Positions 9,620-18,196 of a DNA stretch of 64,000 nucleotides are shown here, piece by piece. The notes beneath the pieces were generated by a model, which saw nothing but the letters and a program-made list of their open reading frames with translations, was not told the DNA's origin and made no database searches. Source of the stretch: Collinsella aerofaciens (GTDB taxonomy: Bacteria > Actinomycetota > Coriobacteriia > Coriobacteriales > Coriobacteriaceae); assembly GCF_015553355.1 (NCBI RefSeq), contig NZ_JADNGN010000006.1, positions 16,288 to 80,287 on the forward strand, written 5' to 3'. Position 1 is the first letter of the stretch; each line of letters starts with the position of its first letter. Both the position numbers and the translations under genes were made by a program.

Positions 9620-11797
9620 CTAGGGGAGGAGCTTCATGGCGGCGTCATGGGCGGCGTGCTCGTAGGTGTCATCGAGGGGTTTGAGCGGCAGCAGGGCGGC
9701 GGCCTGTGCATCGCCACGCCGCTCGAGAGCGTGGGTAATGAGCCAGTCGGCGAGCTCGGGGTTCTTGGGCAGCGCTGGTCCGTGCAGGTACGTGCCGATG
9801 ACGCCCTTGTAGATGAGGCCCTCAAGGCCATCATCGCCGTTGTTGCCGGTACCCGTGACGACGGACGTTCCGAGCGGCGTGGCCTTTGCATCGAGCAGGG
9901 TGCGGCCGCCGTGGTTCTCGAATCCCACAAAGGGCTCGGGTGCCAGGTCGGTCCTGACGGCGACGTTGCCGATCAGGCGGTCGGAGCCGCGTACGGTTTC
10001 GGCGGCAATGACCCCCAGACCCTCGATGCGATCCTCGCCCATGTAGTACGAACGGCCGAGCAGCTGATAGCTGCCACAGATGGCGAGCAGCGAGCCGCTG
10101 TCCTCAACATAGGCCGCAACCTTGTCTTTTTGAGCGAGCAACTCGTGTGCCACGGCCAGTTGGTCGCGGTCGGAGCCGCCGCCCATCATGACGATATCGG
10201 CATCGGTGAGATCGAGCGCCTCGCCCATGCGGACCTCGTCCACGCGCACGGGAATGCCGCGCCAGGCGCAGCGGCGCTCGAGGGCGATGACATTGCCGCC
10301 GTCGCCGTAGAGGTTAAGGGCATCGGGATACAGGTAGACGATGCGCAGCGGGCGCGAAAGCTCGACTGGCGCGATGCCGACGGGGACGGTACTGCCATCG
10401 GCACACGTTGCAGCGCGGGCAGCAACCGTGGCTGCATCGGCACCCTTCAGCCCATCGAGTTCTTTGACCAGCGGCGGGAAGGCCGTGTAGTTGGCGACGG
10501 CATAGAAAGTGTCGCCTGCGGCTTCATCCACAACGGCGCCAATTGCCTGCGCGACGTCCGAGATAATCGCGGCATCGATGCCGGCGTACTTGAGGCGCAC
10601 CTGCATGTCGTGTGCGCGCGTGCCGCCGGCAAAGGCGACAAGTCCCGGCGTGTCGGCGATGCGCTCAAAGTCGACGTCGTAGATCCACGATACATCGTGG
10701 CCGTCGGCATCGTTGTCGTTGAGGAAGAAAGCGCAGAGTCTGCCGCCTGCCGTCTTAATGGACTGGATTTGTCGATCGAAGCCTACGGGATTCTTAGCCA
10801 GGTTGGCCTCGACGGTGCGGCCGGCGATATCCCAGCGGCCCATGCGTCCGCCGGCGGGCACATAGGCATCGAGCGTGGGCTGCAGGTGCGCCATATCCAC
10901 GCCTAACTCATGTGCGGCAAAGAATGCGGCGGCAACGTTGTAGACCATGTACAGGCCGTTGTAGCGTGTGGCGATGTGTGCGGCAGCCGCGTCGGGCGCA
11001 GATCCAAAGACCAGGTCAAAGCCGTAGCCGTCGCAGCCGAGCTCCACGCCCGTCACGCGACGGACAAGCGCAGGGCGTGCCCAACCGCACGAGGGGCAAT
11101 GGTAGGCGCCGAGCTGGCCGTATTGCACGTAGTCATACTCCAGCGGCGCGTTGCACTGTGAGCAAAAACGTGAGTCGCTAATGCGGTCAGACTCGGTGTT
11201 GGTGGCGCCGTCGATGCCAAAGGCAATACTCGCGTTGGGAACGCGCGCGGCAATCGAGGCGCACAGCGGGTCGTCGGCGTTGTAGATGAGCGTCGTTGCC
11301 GGCGAAAGCTCCAACGCGTGGGCGATGACCTCCTGGGTGTGATCGATCTCGCCATAGCGATCCAGCTGGTCACGGAACAGGTTGAGCAGCACAAAGTACG
11401 TCGGCTTGAGCTTGGGCAGAACGCGTACGGTGTAAAGCTCATCGCACTCAAAAACGCCCACGCGCTTGCCGCTGCTGGTGTGTTTAAGGCCGCCGCGGGC
11501 CTCGAGCAGAGCACCTACCACACCAGGCTCCATATTGTTGCCGGCACGGTTGCACACCACGGCAGCACCGCTGGCAGCAACGGCGTCGGCGATGAGGTTG
11601 GAAGTGGTGGTCTTGCCATTAGTACCCGTAATCACCACGCTGCGGTCGACAAGGCCAGCGAGGTCGCTCAGCAACTCGGGGTCGATCTTCATGGCGATGC
11701 GGCCGGGGAGTACGCCGCCCTGGCGCTTAAGGACGGAGCGCAGCCCCCAGCGAGCGATATCGCTCGAGGTGCAGGCAAGAGATGAGCGGAGGTTCAT
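9620..11797 (-). CDS. murT/gatD: MurT-GatD fusion: lipid II isoglutaminyl synthase in one polypeptide
   Basis: Amidates the D-glutamate of lipid II using glutamine as ammonia source. Residues 1-450 are MurT: Mur-ligase P-loop GTNGKTTT (58-65), a four-cysteine zinc ribbon (Cys212, 215, 234, 237) and the DUF1727 end with LNDNDADGHDVSW (359-371). Residues 483-700 are GatD, a class I glutamine amidotransferase with nucleophile Cys574 (LAICGSYQLLG) and His672 (TYLHG). The two are normally separate adjacent genes; here a short Ala-rich linker joins them in a continuous frame. AGGAA precedes the ATG. The protein has no signal peptide and would act on the cytoplasmic membrane face. Confidence 0.93.
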   Translation of the reverse strand: MNLRSSLACTSSDIARWGLRSVLKRQGGVLPGRIAMKIDPELLSDLAGLVDRSVVITGTNGKTTTSNLIADAVAASGAAVVCNRAGNNMEPGVVGALLEARGGLKHTSSGKRVGVFECDELYTVRVLPKLKPTYFVLLNLFRDQLDRYGEIDHTQEVIAHALELSPATTLIYNADDPLCASIAARVPNASIAFGIDGATNTESDRISDSRFCSQCNAPLEYDYVQYGQLGAYHCPSCGWARPALVRRVTGVELGCDGYGFDLVFGSAPDAAAAHIATRYNGLYMVYNVAAAFFAAHELGVDMAHLQPTLDAYVPAGGRMGRWDIAGRTVEANLAKNPVGFDRQIQSIKTAGGRLCAFFLNDNDADGHDVSWIYDVDFERIADTPGLVAFAGGTRAHDMQVRLKYAGIDAAIISDVAQAIGAVVDEAAGDTFYAVANYTAFPPLVKELDGLKGADAATVAARAATCADGSTVPVGIAPVELSRPLRIVYLYPDALNLYGDGGNVIALERRCAWRGIPVRVDEVRMGEALDLTDADIVMMGGGSDRDQLAVAHELLAQKDKVAAYVEDSGSLLAICGSYQLLGRSYYMGEDRIEGLGVIAAETVRGSDRLIGNVAVRTDLAPEPFVGFENHGGRTLLDAKATPLGTSVVTGTGNNGDDGLEGLIYKGVIGTYLHGPALPKNPELADWLITHALERRGDAQAAALLPLKPLDDTYEHAAHDAAMKLLP

Positions 11798-11842
11798 GAA
11801 ACCGTTCCTAACGTAAACGACATGGTCGGGTCGAGTGCGTCA

Positions 11843-12886
11843 CTAAAATCCGTAGCGGCGCGCAAATTCCTGGGCAAGCTGCGATACATCTTCGCAGGCG
11901 TTGGCCCAGGGGGCAAAGTCGGGAGTGTCCGAGATAATACCGTCCGCTTCCCAAACGGCCTGGTGCGAAAGATCCCAGGGATCGTGTGGCTCGGGCCGGC
12001 AGGGAAGGTACGGTGTCTGGTACATGGGGTTCAGTAAGAAGAACGCGCCACCCTCGCAGCGGTTGGCGAACTCACGCAGCGCGCGTGTCGCCGGGCGCAT
12101 CTTGTTTGTTTTGAACAGCAGAATCGTGCGGGCGAGCAGATACCAAGGAGAGTTCTCGAGGGCATCGGCCCCCATCTGCTCCTCGAGCTGGTGGGCCAGG
12201 GCAAAAAAGCCGTCCTCGTCTTCCAAGCGAGCGAGGGCGAGTAACACGGTGCCTGCCGCTCGGGTGGGATAGCCTTCCGCCTTAAGAACACGGCGAGAAT
12301 AGTTGACGGCAGCACGGTAGCGGGCGCTCGCCATGCACAGCTGCGAGATGGCCTCGAGTGTGTGAAGCCACCCGATAAGCGCCGGCTCGCTCACGGTGAG
12401 CTCTGCCGCCGTCACGCCGTCCGTCAAAACTTTGTTGGCCCAGTAGTGCGGGGCCTCCATATCGAACCCGGGCACGCTTTGCTGCAGGTAATCGGCCGTG
12501 GTTGCCTCGAGTTTCATCAGGTCGCCCAGGCAGGCGTCAACGGGTGTGTCGGCCAGGATGATGGCGAGCAGCTGCGCGTCGACGGTCAGTGCGTCGACGC
12601 GGACAATCTTGAGCAGCTCATCGCGCATGTCGTCGAACAGGCGATTGCGCGTCTGCTCAAACTCCTCGTCGCTGCCCATATCTTCGATGCGATGGAGCTC
12701 GTCGAGCAGGTGGCGATGAACACCGGCATAGGACAGCAGCGCCTGGGCATGCTCGGACTGCGCGTACTTTTGGGGATTCGCACTAATGTCGTTATGGACA
12801 AGCTCGCGTGCTGCATCGGTGAGCTCGGGGTGCGACGCCAGATAGGTGCGCTCCAGGTAGGCGGGGATGTAGACGCTCGGATCCAT
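11843..12886 (-). CDS. TPR-like hypothetical protein
   Basis: A 347-residue soluble protein, mostly helical with repeated Ala/Leu-rich helix pairs such as RYRAAVNYSRRVLKAEGYPTR that resemble tetratricopeptide repeats. It has no signal peptide or catalytic motif I recognise. Its start overlaps by one base the stop of the similar upstream protein, so the two are co-translated and probably form a pair. Function unknown. Confidence 0.7.
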   Translation of the reverse strand: MDPSVYIPAYLERTYLASHPELTDAARELVHNDISANPQKYAQSEHAQALLSYAGVHRHLLDELHRIEDMGSDEEFEQTRNRLFDDMRDELLKIVRVDALTVDAQLLAIILADTPVDACLGDLMKLEATTADYLQQSVPGFDMEAPHYWANKVLTDGVTAAELTVSEPALIGWLHTLEAISQLCMASARYRAAVNYSRRVLKAEGYPTRAAGTVLLALARLEDEDGFFALAHQLEEQMGADALENSPWYLLARTILLFKTNKMRPATRALREFANRCEGGAFFLLNPMYQTPYLPCRPEPHDPWDLSHQAVWEADGIISDTPDFAPWANACEDVSQLAQEFARRYGF

Positions 12887-13962
12887 TAGAGGTCTCCTCC
12901 CTTAAATGGAAGCCCCTGCTCGGCTGCGCGCAGGATGCGCTCGTCGATTTGGGAGCGCACGATGTCGTTGGTGGCGACCCAGGCGGCAAAGCTGGCGTTG
13001 TCGGGGGCGCCCAGGCCCTCCTGCAGTACCGGCGTCGCCTCGGACAGCGCAAGGACAAGCTCGTCGGTGGAGCCCACACCCACGTTGACGCGGGCATAGA
13101 CGCCATCGGGAAACTCGGTTTGGAAGTAGAGTGCCTCGGCTGCGTGCGGACACGAGCGCACAAGGATACGCAGGTAGTGCTCGGCGCCCTCGTAGTCCAG
13201 TTCGCGCCAAGCCGTGCTCATCAGCGCGATGAGCGTCCACGGGTCCAAGTCGCGCTCCGCATCTTTGGGGCGGCGGCGCAGTGGGGTATTCGCGAGGTAC
13301 GGCACGGAGTGTGCGGAGCGAAAGCGCTTGAGCTCCTCGGCGGGGTATTCGAGCTTTGCCATGGCGAGCATCGCGGTGTGGCGGACACCAGCGGGGTCGT
13401 TGGGCGCAAAGTCCAAGCTGCGATTCGCGGCTTCGAGCGACATGCGATAGCGGCCGCTAATGAGGGCGCGCGATGCCAAGGCGGCAAGCCAGCGCAGATA
13501 GGGGCGGCGCGTAAGGTCGCCTGCGGCCTCGCGCTCGTAGGGGTCCTGGGCCGAGGCGATTTTGAGCGCTAGGTCGTGCTCGACCTCATCGCACTTGGAC
13601 ACCAGGTACTGTACGTATTCCTCGTTGGATTCGGCGGTGAGTGCCGTCAGTATGCGCTGAGCGTCCCAGTTGGCCGGATCGAGTGCGGCCGCCTCGCGGA
13701 GCATGTTCTCGGCAGCTGTCTCTTCTTGCTCTGCCTGGGTATCGTCAGGGATAAAGGGAATGCGGTAGTCGACAGCCTCGACCACCTTGGCAATGAGGTG
13801 CCCGGCGCGGTCGCGGTCGTGCACGATGAGCGGTGCGGGGTTGCGGGTGAATTGTTCCATCAGACGCTCTACGGCGGCAGCGTCGGTGAGCGGGATATTG
13901 TCGCGGCGCAAGGCCTCAAGAACGAGGCGATGGCAATCCTCTTGAATGGGATCGAATGCCAT
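12886..13962 (-). CDS. TPR-like hypothetical protein, partner of the downstream gene
   Basis: A 358-residue helical protein with TPR-like stretches (YRMSLEAANRSLDFAPNDPAGVRH; LDYEGAEHYLRILVRSCPHAAEALY). The ATG at 13962 follows AAGGAGG, so the longer frame was trimmed by ten codons. It is first in a two-gene unit whose genes overlap by one base. I recognise no enzyme motif. Confidence 0.7.
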   Translation of the reverse strand: MAFDPIQEDCHRLVLEALRRDNIPLTDAAAVERLMEQFTRNPAPLIVHDRDRAGHLIAKVVEAVDYRIPFIPDDTQAEQEETAAENMLREAAALDPANWDAQRILTALTAESNEEYVQYLVSKCDEVEHDLALKIASAQDPYEREAAGDLTRRPYLRWLAALASRALISGRYRMSLEAANRSLDFAPNDPAGVRHTAMLAMAKLEYPAEELKRFRSAHSVPYLANTPLRRRPKDAERDLDPWTLIALMSTAWRELDYEGAEHYLRILVRSCPHAAEALYFQTEFPDGVYARVNVGVGSTDELVLALSEATPVLQEGLGAPDNASFAAWVATNDIVRSQIDERILRAAEQGLPFKGGDL

Positions 13963-14462
13963 GGGGCCTCCTTTGCTGCGGTTAGGGTTCAAATGTTTCT
14001 ATATAAGGTTCTAGTTTACCCGCATGTGGCACACCGGGGGTGCCGCACTTGGACTTGCACCTTTGCACCACGAAGACGGATGTCGCACAAATGTCGGCAC
14101 CTTGGACGACCGAGTGGTATCACGGTGCCGCAAACGGTCGATTTTTGGCGGCGAACGGTGCATATTTTGGAGGGGCACCGTCCTGCCCAGGATATGTAGT
14201 CAACCTTGATAAAACGTTTGCCCAGCTTGGGAGTATGAATGCCGCACAAGGGTCTTCAGGGATAGAAAAAACGTTTCATCATTGGCGGCTTTAGGTGAAT
14301 AACTGACCAACCAGAACGGTAAAATAGTGTTTGTCTGAGCGTTGAGACGTTTAGACATCGCGCATTGTCATCGCCGGCAACGCGCAAACCGGTCCTAACG
14401 GAGCCAATTGGGTGCTCCGTTATATACGCAAGTCTAAGAGGGGCTTGTTTAGGAGGCACAGT
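13963..14462. promoter_or_regulatory. 500-bp divergent intergenic region upstream of the alcohol dehydrogenase
   Basis: No convincing gene. Two copies of the palindrome AAACGTTT lie at 14212-14219 and 14269-14276 and could be operator half-sites. A TAAAAT box at about 14321 is a possible -10 for the dehydrogenase. AGGAGG precedes its ATG. Confidence 0.3.
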
Positions 14463-15686
14463 ATGGGACGTTTTACCAATCCTCGCGATCTGTACTTTGG
14501 TGAGGGCGCTCGCCACGAGGTGAAGAACCTCAAGGGCAAGAAGGCCATCATCGTTTCTGGCGGCAGCTCTATGCGCCGCGGCGGGTTCCTGCAGGACGTC
14601 GAGGCCGACCTTAAGGAAGGCGGCTTCGAGGTCAAGCTGTTCGAGGGCGTCGAGTCCGATCCGTCCATCGAGACGGTCATGAAGGGCGCCGAGGCCATGC
14701 GCGAGTTCGAGCCCGACTGGATTATCGCCATCGGCGGCGGCTCGCCCATCGATGCCGCTAAGGCCATGTGGGTCTTCTACGAGTATCCCGAGGAGTCCTT
14801 CGATAACATCATCCAGCCGTTCAGCTTCCCCGAGCTGCGTCAGAAGGCTCACTTCTGCGCCATCTCCTCTACCTCCGGTACCGCTACCGAGGTCACTGCC
14901 TTCTCCGTCATCACCGACTACGCCAAGGGCATCAAGTACCCGCTGGCCGACTTCAACATCACCCCTGATGTCGCCATCGTCGACCCCGAGCTCACCTACA
15001 CCATGCCCGCCAAGCTGTGCGCTCACACCGGCATGGACGCTCTGACCCACTGCATGGAGGCCTACGTTTCCACCTGCGCCTCTATGTTCACCGATGCCAA
15101 CGCTCTGCACGGCATCCGCGAGATCGTCGAGTGGCTGCCCAAGTCCTATGCTGGCGACCATGAGGCCCGTCAGCACATGCACGAGGCTCAGTGCATCGCC
15201 GGTATCGCCTTCTCCTCGGGCCTGCTCGGCATCGTTCACTCCATGGCTCACAAGACCGGTGCTGCCTTCGAGAACGGCCACATCATCCACGGTGCTGCTA
15301 ACGCCATGTACCTGGGCAAGGTCATCCAGTGGAACTCCAAGGATCCCCGTGCTGCCGAGCGTTACGCTTACGTGGCCAAGGAGATCCTGCACCTTCCCGG
15401 CGAGACCAACGAGGAGCTCATCACTGCGCTCGTCCAGAAGATCCGCGACCTCAACGACCAGCTCAACATTCCGCAGTCCATCAAGGATTACGCGAATGGT
15501 GGCGTGAAGGTCGACGCCGAGAACCCGCAGATGGTTTCCGAGGAGGAGTTCCTCGCCAAGCTGCCCGAGATCGCCGCGAACGCCGAGCAGGACGCCTGCA
15601 CGCCCGAGAACCCGCGTGAGACCAAGGCTGCCGACTTCGAGAAGATCCTCAAGGCCTGCTACTACGACACCGATATCGATTTCTAA
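14463..15686 (+). CDS. Iron-containing alcohol dehydrogenase
   Basis: A group III NAD(P)-dependent alcohol dehydrogenase of 407 residues, reducing aldehydes or oxidising alcohols. It shows the nucleotide motif IIAIGGGSPIDAAKAM, the phosphate-loop region SSTSGTATEVT, and the metal-ligand regions VDPELTYTMP..HTGMDALTHCMEAYVS and HSMAHKTGAAFENGH. It most resembles clostridial butanol-dehydrogenase-type enzymes, but substrate cannot be read from sequence. It is codon-biased like highly expressed genes and has its own terminator. Confidence 0.9.
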   Translation: MGRFTNPRDLYFGEGARHEVKNLKGKKAIIVSGGSSMRRGGFLQDVEADLKEGGFEVKLFEGVESDPSIETVMKGAEAMREFEPDWIIAIGGGSPIDAAKAMWVFYEYPEESFDNIIQPFSFPELRQKAHFCAISSTSGTATEVTAFSVITDYAKGIKYPLADFNITPDVAIVDPELTYTMPAKLCAHTGMDALTHCMEAYVSTCASMFTDANALHGIREIVEWLPKSYAGDHEARQHMHEAQCIAGIAFSSGLLGIVHSMAHKTGAAFENGHIIHGAANAMYLGKVIQWNSKDPRAAERYAYVAKEILHLPGETNEELITALVQKIRDLNDQLNIPQSIKDYANGGVKVDAENPQMVSEEEFLAKLPEIAANAEQDACTPENPRETKAADFEKILKACYYDTDIDF

Positions 15687-15707
15687 TCGACTCTTGTTAT
15701 CGTAACG

Positions 15708-15747
15708 AGGGGCTCCGCACGTATCTGTACGGAGCCCCTTTCTTTTT
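15708..15747 (+). terminator. Intrinsic terminator of the alcohol dehydrogenase
   Basis: Stem AGGGGCTCCG/CGGAGCCCCT followed by TTTCTTTTTT. Confidence 0.9.
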
Positions 15748-15764
15748 TAGAGAATGGGATAGTT

Positions 15765-16865
15765 ATGGCTGCAATTTTCAATAGCCCCAGCAAGTACATC
15801 CAGGGTCCGGACGAGCTCGCCAAGCTCGGCTCCTATGTCGAGCCGCTCGGCGCTAAGGCCCTCGTCATCGTGACGCCTTCGGGCAAGAAGCGCGTCGGTG
15901 CCAAGATCGAGGGCGGCTTTGCCGAGGCTAAGGCCGAGCTGCTGTTTGAGGACTTTAACGGCGAGTGCTCCAAGGGCGAGGTCGATCGCCTGGTTGCGCT
16001 CGCTCGCGACAACGGTTGCGACATCATCGTCGGCGTCGGTGGCGGCAAGATCCTCGACACCGCGAAGGCCGTCGCCTATTACCTGGAGTCCCCGGTTATC
16101 ATTTGCCCCACCATTGCTTCGACCGATGCCCCGTGTTCGGCGCTTTCGGTGCTCTATACCGATGACGGCCAGTTCGACAAATACCTCTTCCTTAAGGCAA
16201 ACCCCAATATCGTCCTTATGGATACGACAGTTATCGCGGCGAGCCCGGTGCGCCTGACGGTTTCCGGTATGGGCGATGCGCTCGCAACCTATTTCGAGGC
16301 TCAGGCGACGCACGATGCCGACGGCGGCACCTGCGCTGGCGGTAAGGGCGGAATGGCCGGTCTGGCGCTCGCCAAGCTCTGCTACGAGACGCTTATGGCC
16401 GACGGCGTCAAGGCCAAGGTCGCGCTGGAGAAGGGCGCGCTCACGCCTGCCGTCGAGCATATCATCGAGGCCAATACGCTGCTTTCGGGCATTGGCTTTG
16501 AGAGCTCGGGCCTTGCTGCTGCTCATGCCATCCACAATGGCCTGACGATGCTGCCCGAGTGCCACAGCATGTATCACGGCGAGAAGGTCGCCTTTGGCAC
16601 TATCGTCCAGCTGGTACTCGAGGATGCCCCGACCGAGAAGCTCGAGGAAGTCTTGGGCTTCTGCATTGAGCTGGGCCTGCCGGTCACGATGAAGGAACTT
16701 GGCGTTGCCGAGCTTACGCGCGAGCAGGCCATGATTGTTGCCGAGGCCGCGTGCGCGCCCGAGGATACCATGTGCAACATGCCGTTTGAGGTGACGCCCG
16801 AGATGGTCGCAAACGCCATCCTGGGTGCCGACGCACTGGGCCACTACTATCTCATGGATGAGTAA
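15765..16865 (+). CDS. gldA: Glycerol dehydrogenase
   Basis: NAD-dependent oxidation of glycerol to dihydroxyacetone (or the reverse). The 366-residue protein has the GldA N-terminus IFNSPSKYIQGPDEL, the nucleotide motif IIVGVGGGKILDTAKA, STDAPCSALSVLYT, and zinc-ligand regions VSGMGDALATYFEA, LAAAHAIHNGLT and MYHGEKVAFG. A paralogue follows it; a terminator separates the two. Confidence 0.93.
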   Translation: MAAIFNSPSKYIQGPDELAKLGSYVEPLGAKALVIVTPSGKKRVGAKIEGGFAEAKAELLFEDFNGECSKGEVDRLVALARDNGCDIIVGVGGGKILDTAKAVAYYLESPVIICPTIASTDAPCSALSVLYTDDGQFDKYLFLKANPNIVLMDTTVIAASPVRLTVSGMGDALATYFEAQATHDADGGTCAGGKGGMAGLALAKLCYETLMADGVKAKVALEKGALTPAVEHIIEANTLLSGIGFESSGLAAAHAIHNGLTMLPECHSMYHGEKVAFGTIVQLVLEDAPTEKLEEVLGFCIELGLPVTMKELGVAELTREQAMIVAEAACAPEDTMCNMPFEVTPEMVANAILGADALGHYYLMDE

Positions 16866-16877
16866 ATCAAGCTAAGG

Positions 16878-16914
16878 AAGGGGCAAAGCCAACAGATGGC
16901 TTTGCCCCTTTTTG
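16878..16914 (+). terminator. Intrinsic terminator of gldA
   Basis: Thirteen-base stem AAGGGGCAAAGCC/GGCTTTGCCCCTT followed by TTT. Confidence 0.9.
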
Positions 16915-16918
16915 CTAT

Positions 16919-16947
16919 GGTGCAAAGGGGTCAGGGTACTTTGCACC
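16919..16947. repeat. REP-like hairpin
   Basis: Perfect arms GGTGCAAAG/CTTTGCACC around GGGTCAGGGTA. The loop resembles those of the hairpins at 9580-9612 (read on the minus strand) and 24727-24755, while the outer stem bases differ. Confidence 0.7.
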
Positions 16948-16978
16948 AATCGTTGTTTGATGAAGGGTGGATTCTCGT

Positions 16979-18046
16979 ATGGCGCTTCCTATGGTTTATG
17001 GCGGCCCCGGTCGGTATGTTCAGGGACCGGGGGAGCTTTCGCGCCAGGGCAGGTATTTGTCATGGTTGGGCTGCGCTGCCTATGTCTTGTTTGACCAGGG
17101 CACCGAGGATCGGCTGTGCAGGCAGATCGTCGATGGATTTCTGGATGAAGATCTAAGCGAGCCGTTCTTTAAGATTTACAACGGTCCGTGTACGGAAGAT
17201 GCCGTTGTCGAAATGGCCAAGGAAGCCCGGGCCGAGTATTGCGACATGGTGGTGGGCATTGGCGGCGGCAAGATGCTCGATATCGCCAAGGCCGTTGCGT
17301 TTTATGCCGAGTTGCCGTTGTGCGTATGTCCCACGGCGGCGTCGATGGACGGTCCGTGCAGCGCGATTTCGGTGCTGTATCACGAGGATGGGTCGTTCGA
17401 CCGCTACCTGATGCTCGAGAAGAATCCAGACCTGGTCGTGGTCGATACCAACGTGGTCGCGGCGGCCCCGCTGCGTATGACGGTCGCTGGTATGGGCGAT
17501 GCGCTGGCAACGTATTTCGAGGCGCGTTCGTGCGCCGCGGCGCACGGCGCCAACGAGCACGGTGGCGCGCCGGGACACTTGGCCTTGGTTGCGGCTCGTG
17601 CCTGCTATGACACACTCATGGAGTGCGGCGTCGCTGCCAAGCGCGATCTCAAAAAGGGCCGTACATCGCCAGCGGTTGAGCGCCTGATCGAGTGCAATAT
17701 TCTGCTCTCGGGTGTTGGCTTTGAGAGTGGTGGCCTAGCGCTTGCCCATGCCATAGCCAACGGCCTGACGATTCTGCCCGAGTGCAAGGCCATGCATGGT
17801 GAGGCCGTGGCATTTGGCCTGGTGGTGCAGCTGCGCCTGGAGCGTGCGCCCGAGCTTGATCAGGTGCTCGAGTTTTGCCAGCGCGTTGGTCTACCGACGA
17901 CGCTCGCGGAGCTGGGACTTGGCGAGATTTCCGATGCCGACCTGATGAGCGTTGCAGATGCGGCCTTTAGAAACGAACGCAATATGGCTAACGAACAGGC
18001 CAAGGTGACCAGACAAAAGCTCGTGCAGCTCATGCGCGAGGCATAG
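16979..18046 (+). CDS. Second glycerol-dehydrogenase-family protein
   Basis: A diverged paralogue of the preceding GldA (355 residues). It retains the nucleotide motif MVVGIGGGKMLDIAKA, the aspartate of GMGDALATYFEA and histidines in LALAHAIANGLT and AMHGEAVAFG. It differs around the substrate site, with MDGPCSAISV instead of TDAPCSALSV, and its C-terminus is shorter. ATG at 16979 was chosen over an in-frame GTG at 16967. Substrate specificity probably differs from gldA; it may be another polyol/ketol dehydrogenase. Confidence 0.85.
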   Translation: MALPMVYGGPGRYVQGPGELSRQGRYLSWLGCAAYVLFDQGTEDRLCRQIVDGFLDEDLSEPFFKIYNGPCTEDAVVEMAKEARAEYCDMVVGIGGGKMLDIAKAVAFYAELPLCVCPTAASMDGPCSAISVLYHEDGSFDRYLMLEKNPDLVVVDTNVVAAAPLRMTVAGMGDALATYFEARSCAAAHGANEHGGAPGHLALVAARACYDTLMECGVAAKRDLKKGRTSPAVERLIECNILLSGVGFESGGLALAHAIANGLTILPECKAMHGEAVAFGLVVQLRLERAPELDQVLEFCQRVGLPTTLAELGLGEISDADLMSVADAAFRNERNMANEQAKVTRQKLVQLMREA

Positions 18047-18196
18047 CTAGGCGCTTGATCGACCTTGTGCAATCGAGGCGGCGATAGGCATAGGCTATTT
18101 GCCTCAAAGGTGCTCCGCGTGTAATTTGCCCGAGTCGTGGGCCGATGGCGTATCATTATCTCTTGCTTGTTTGCACTGCTCAGGGAGGGGCCGCGC

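Noticed and set aside
14207-14280. CcpA-type catabolite site from the AAACGTTT motifs
   Set aside because: The motif is too short and too unlike a full cre box to name a regulator.
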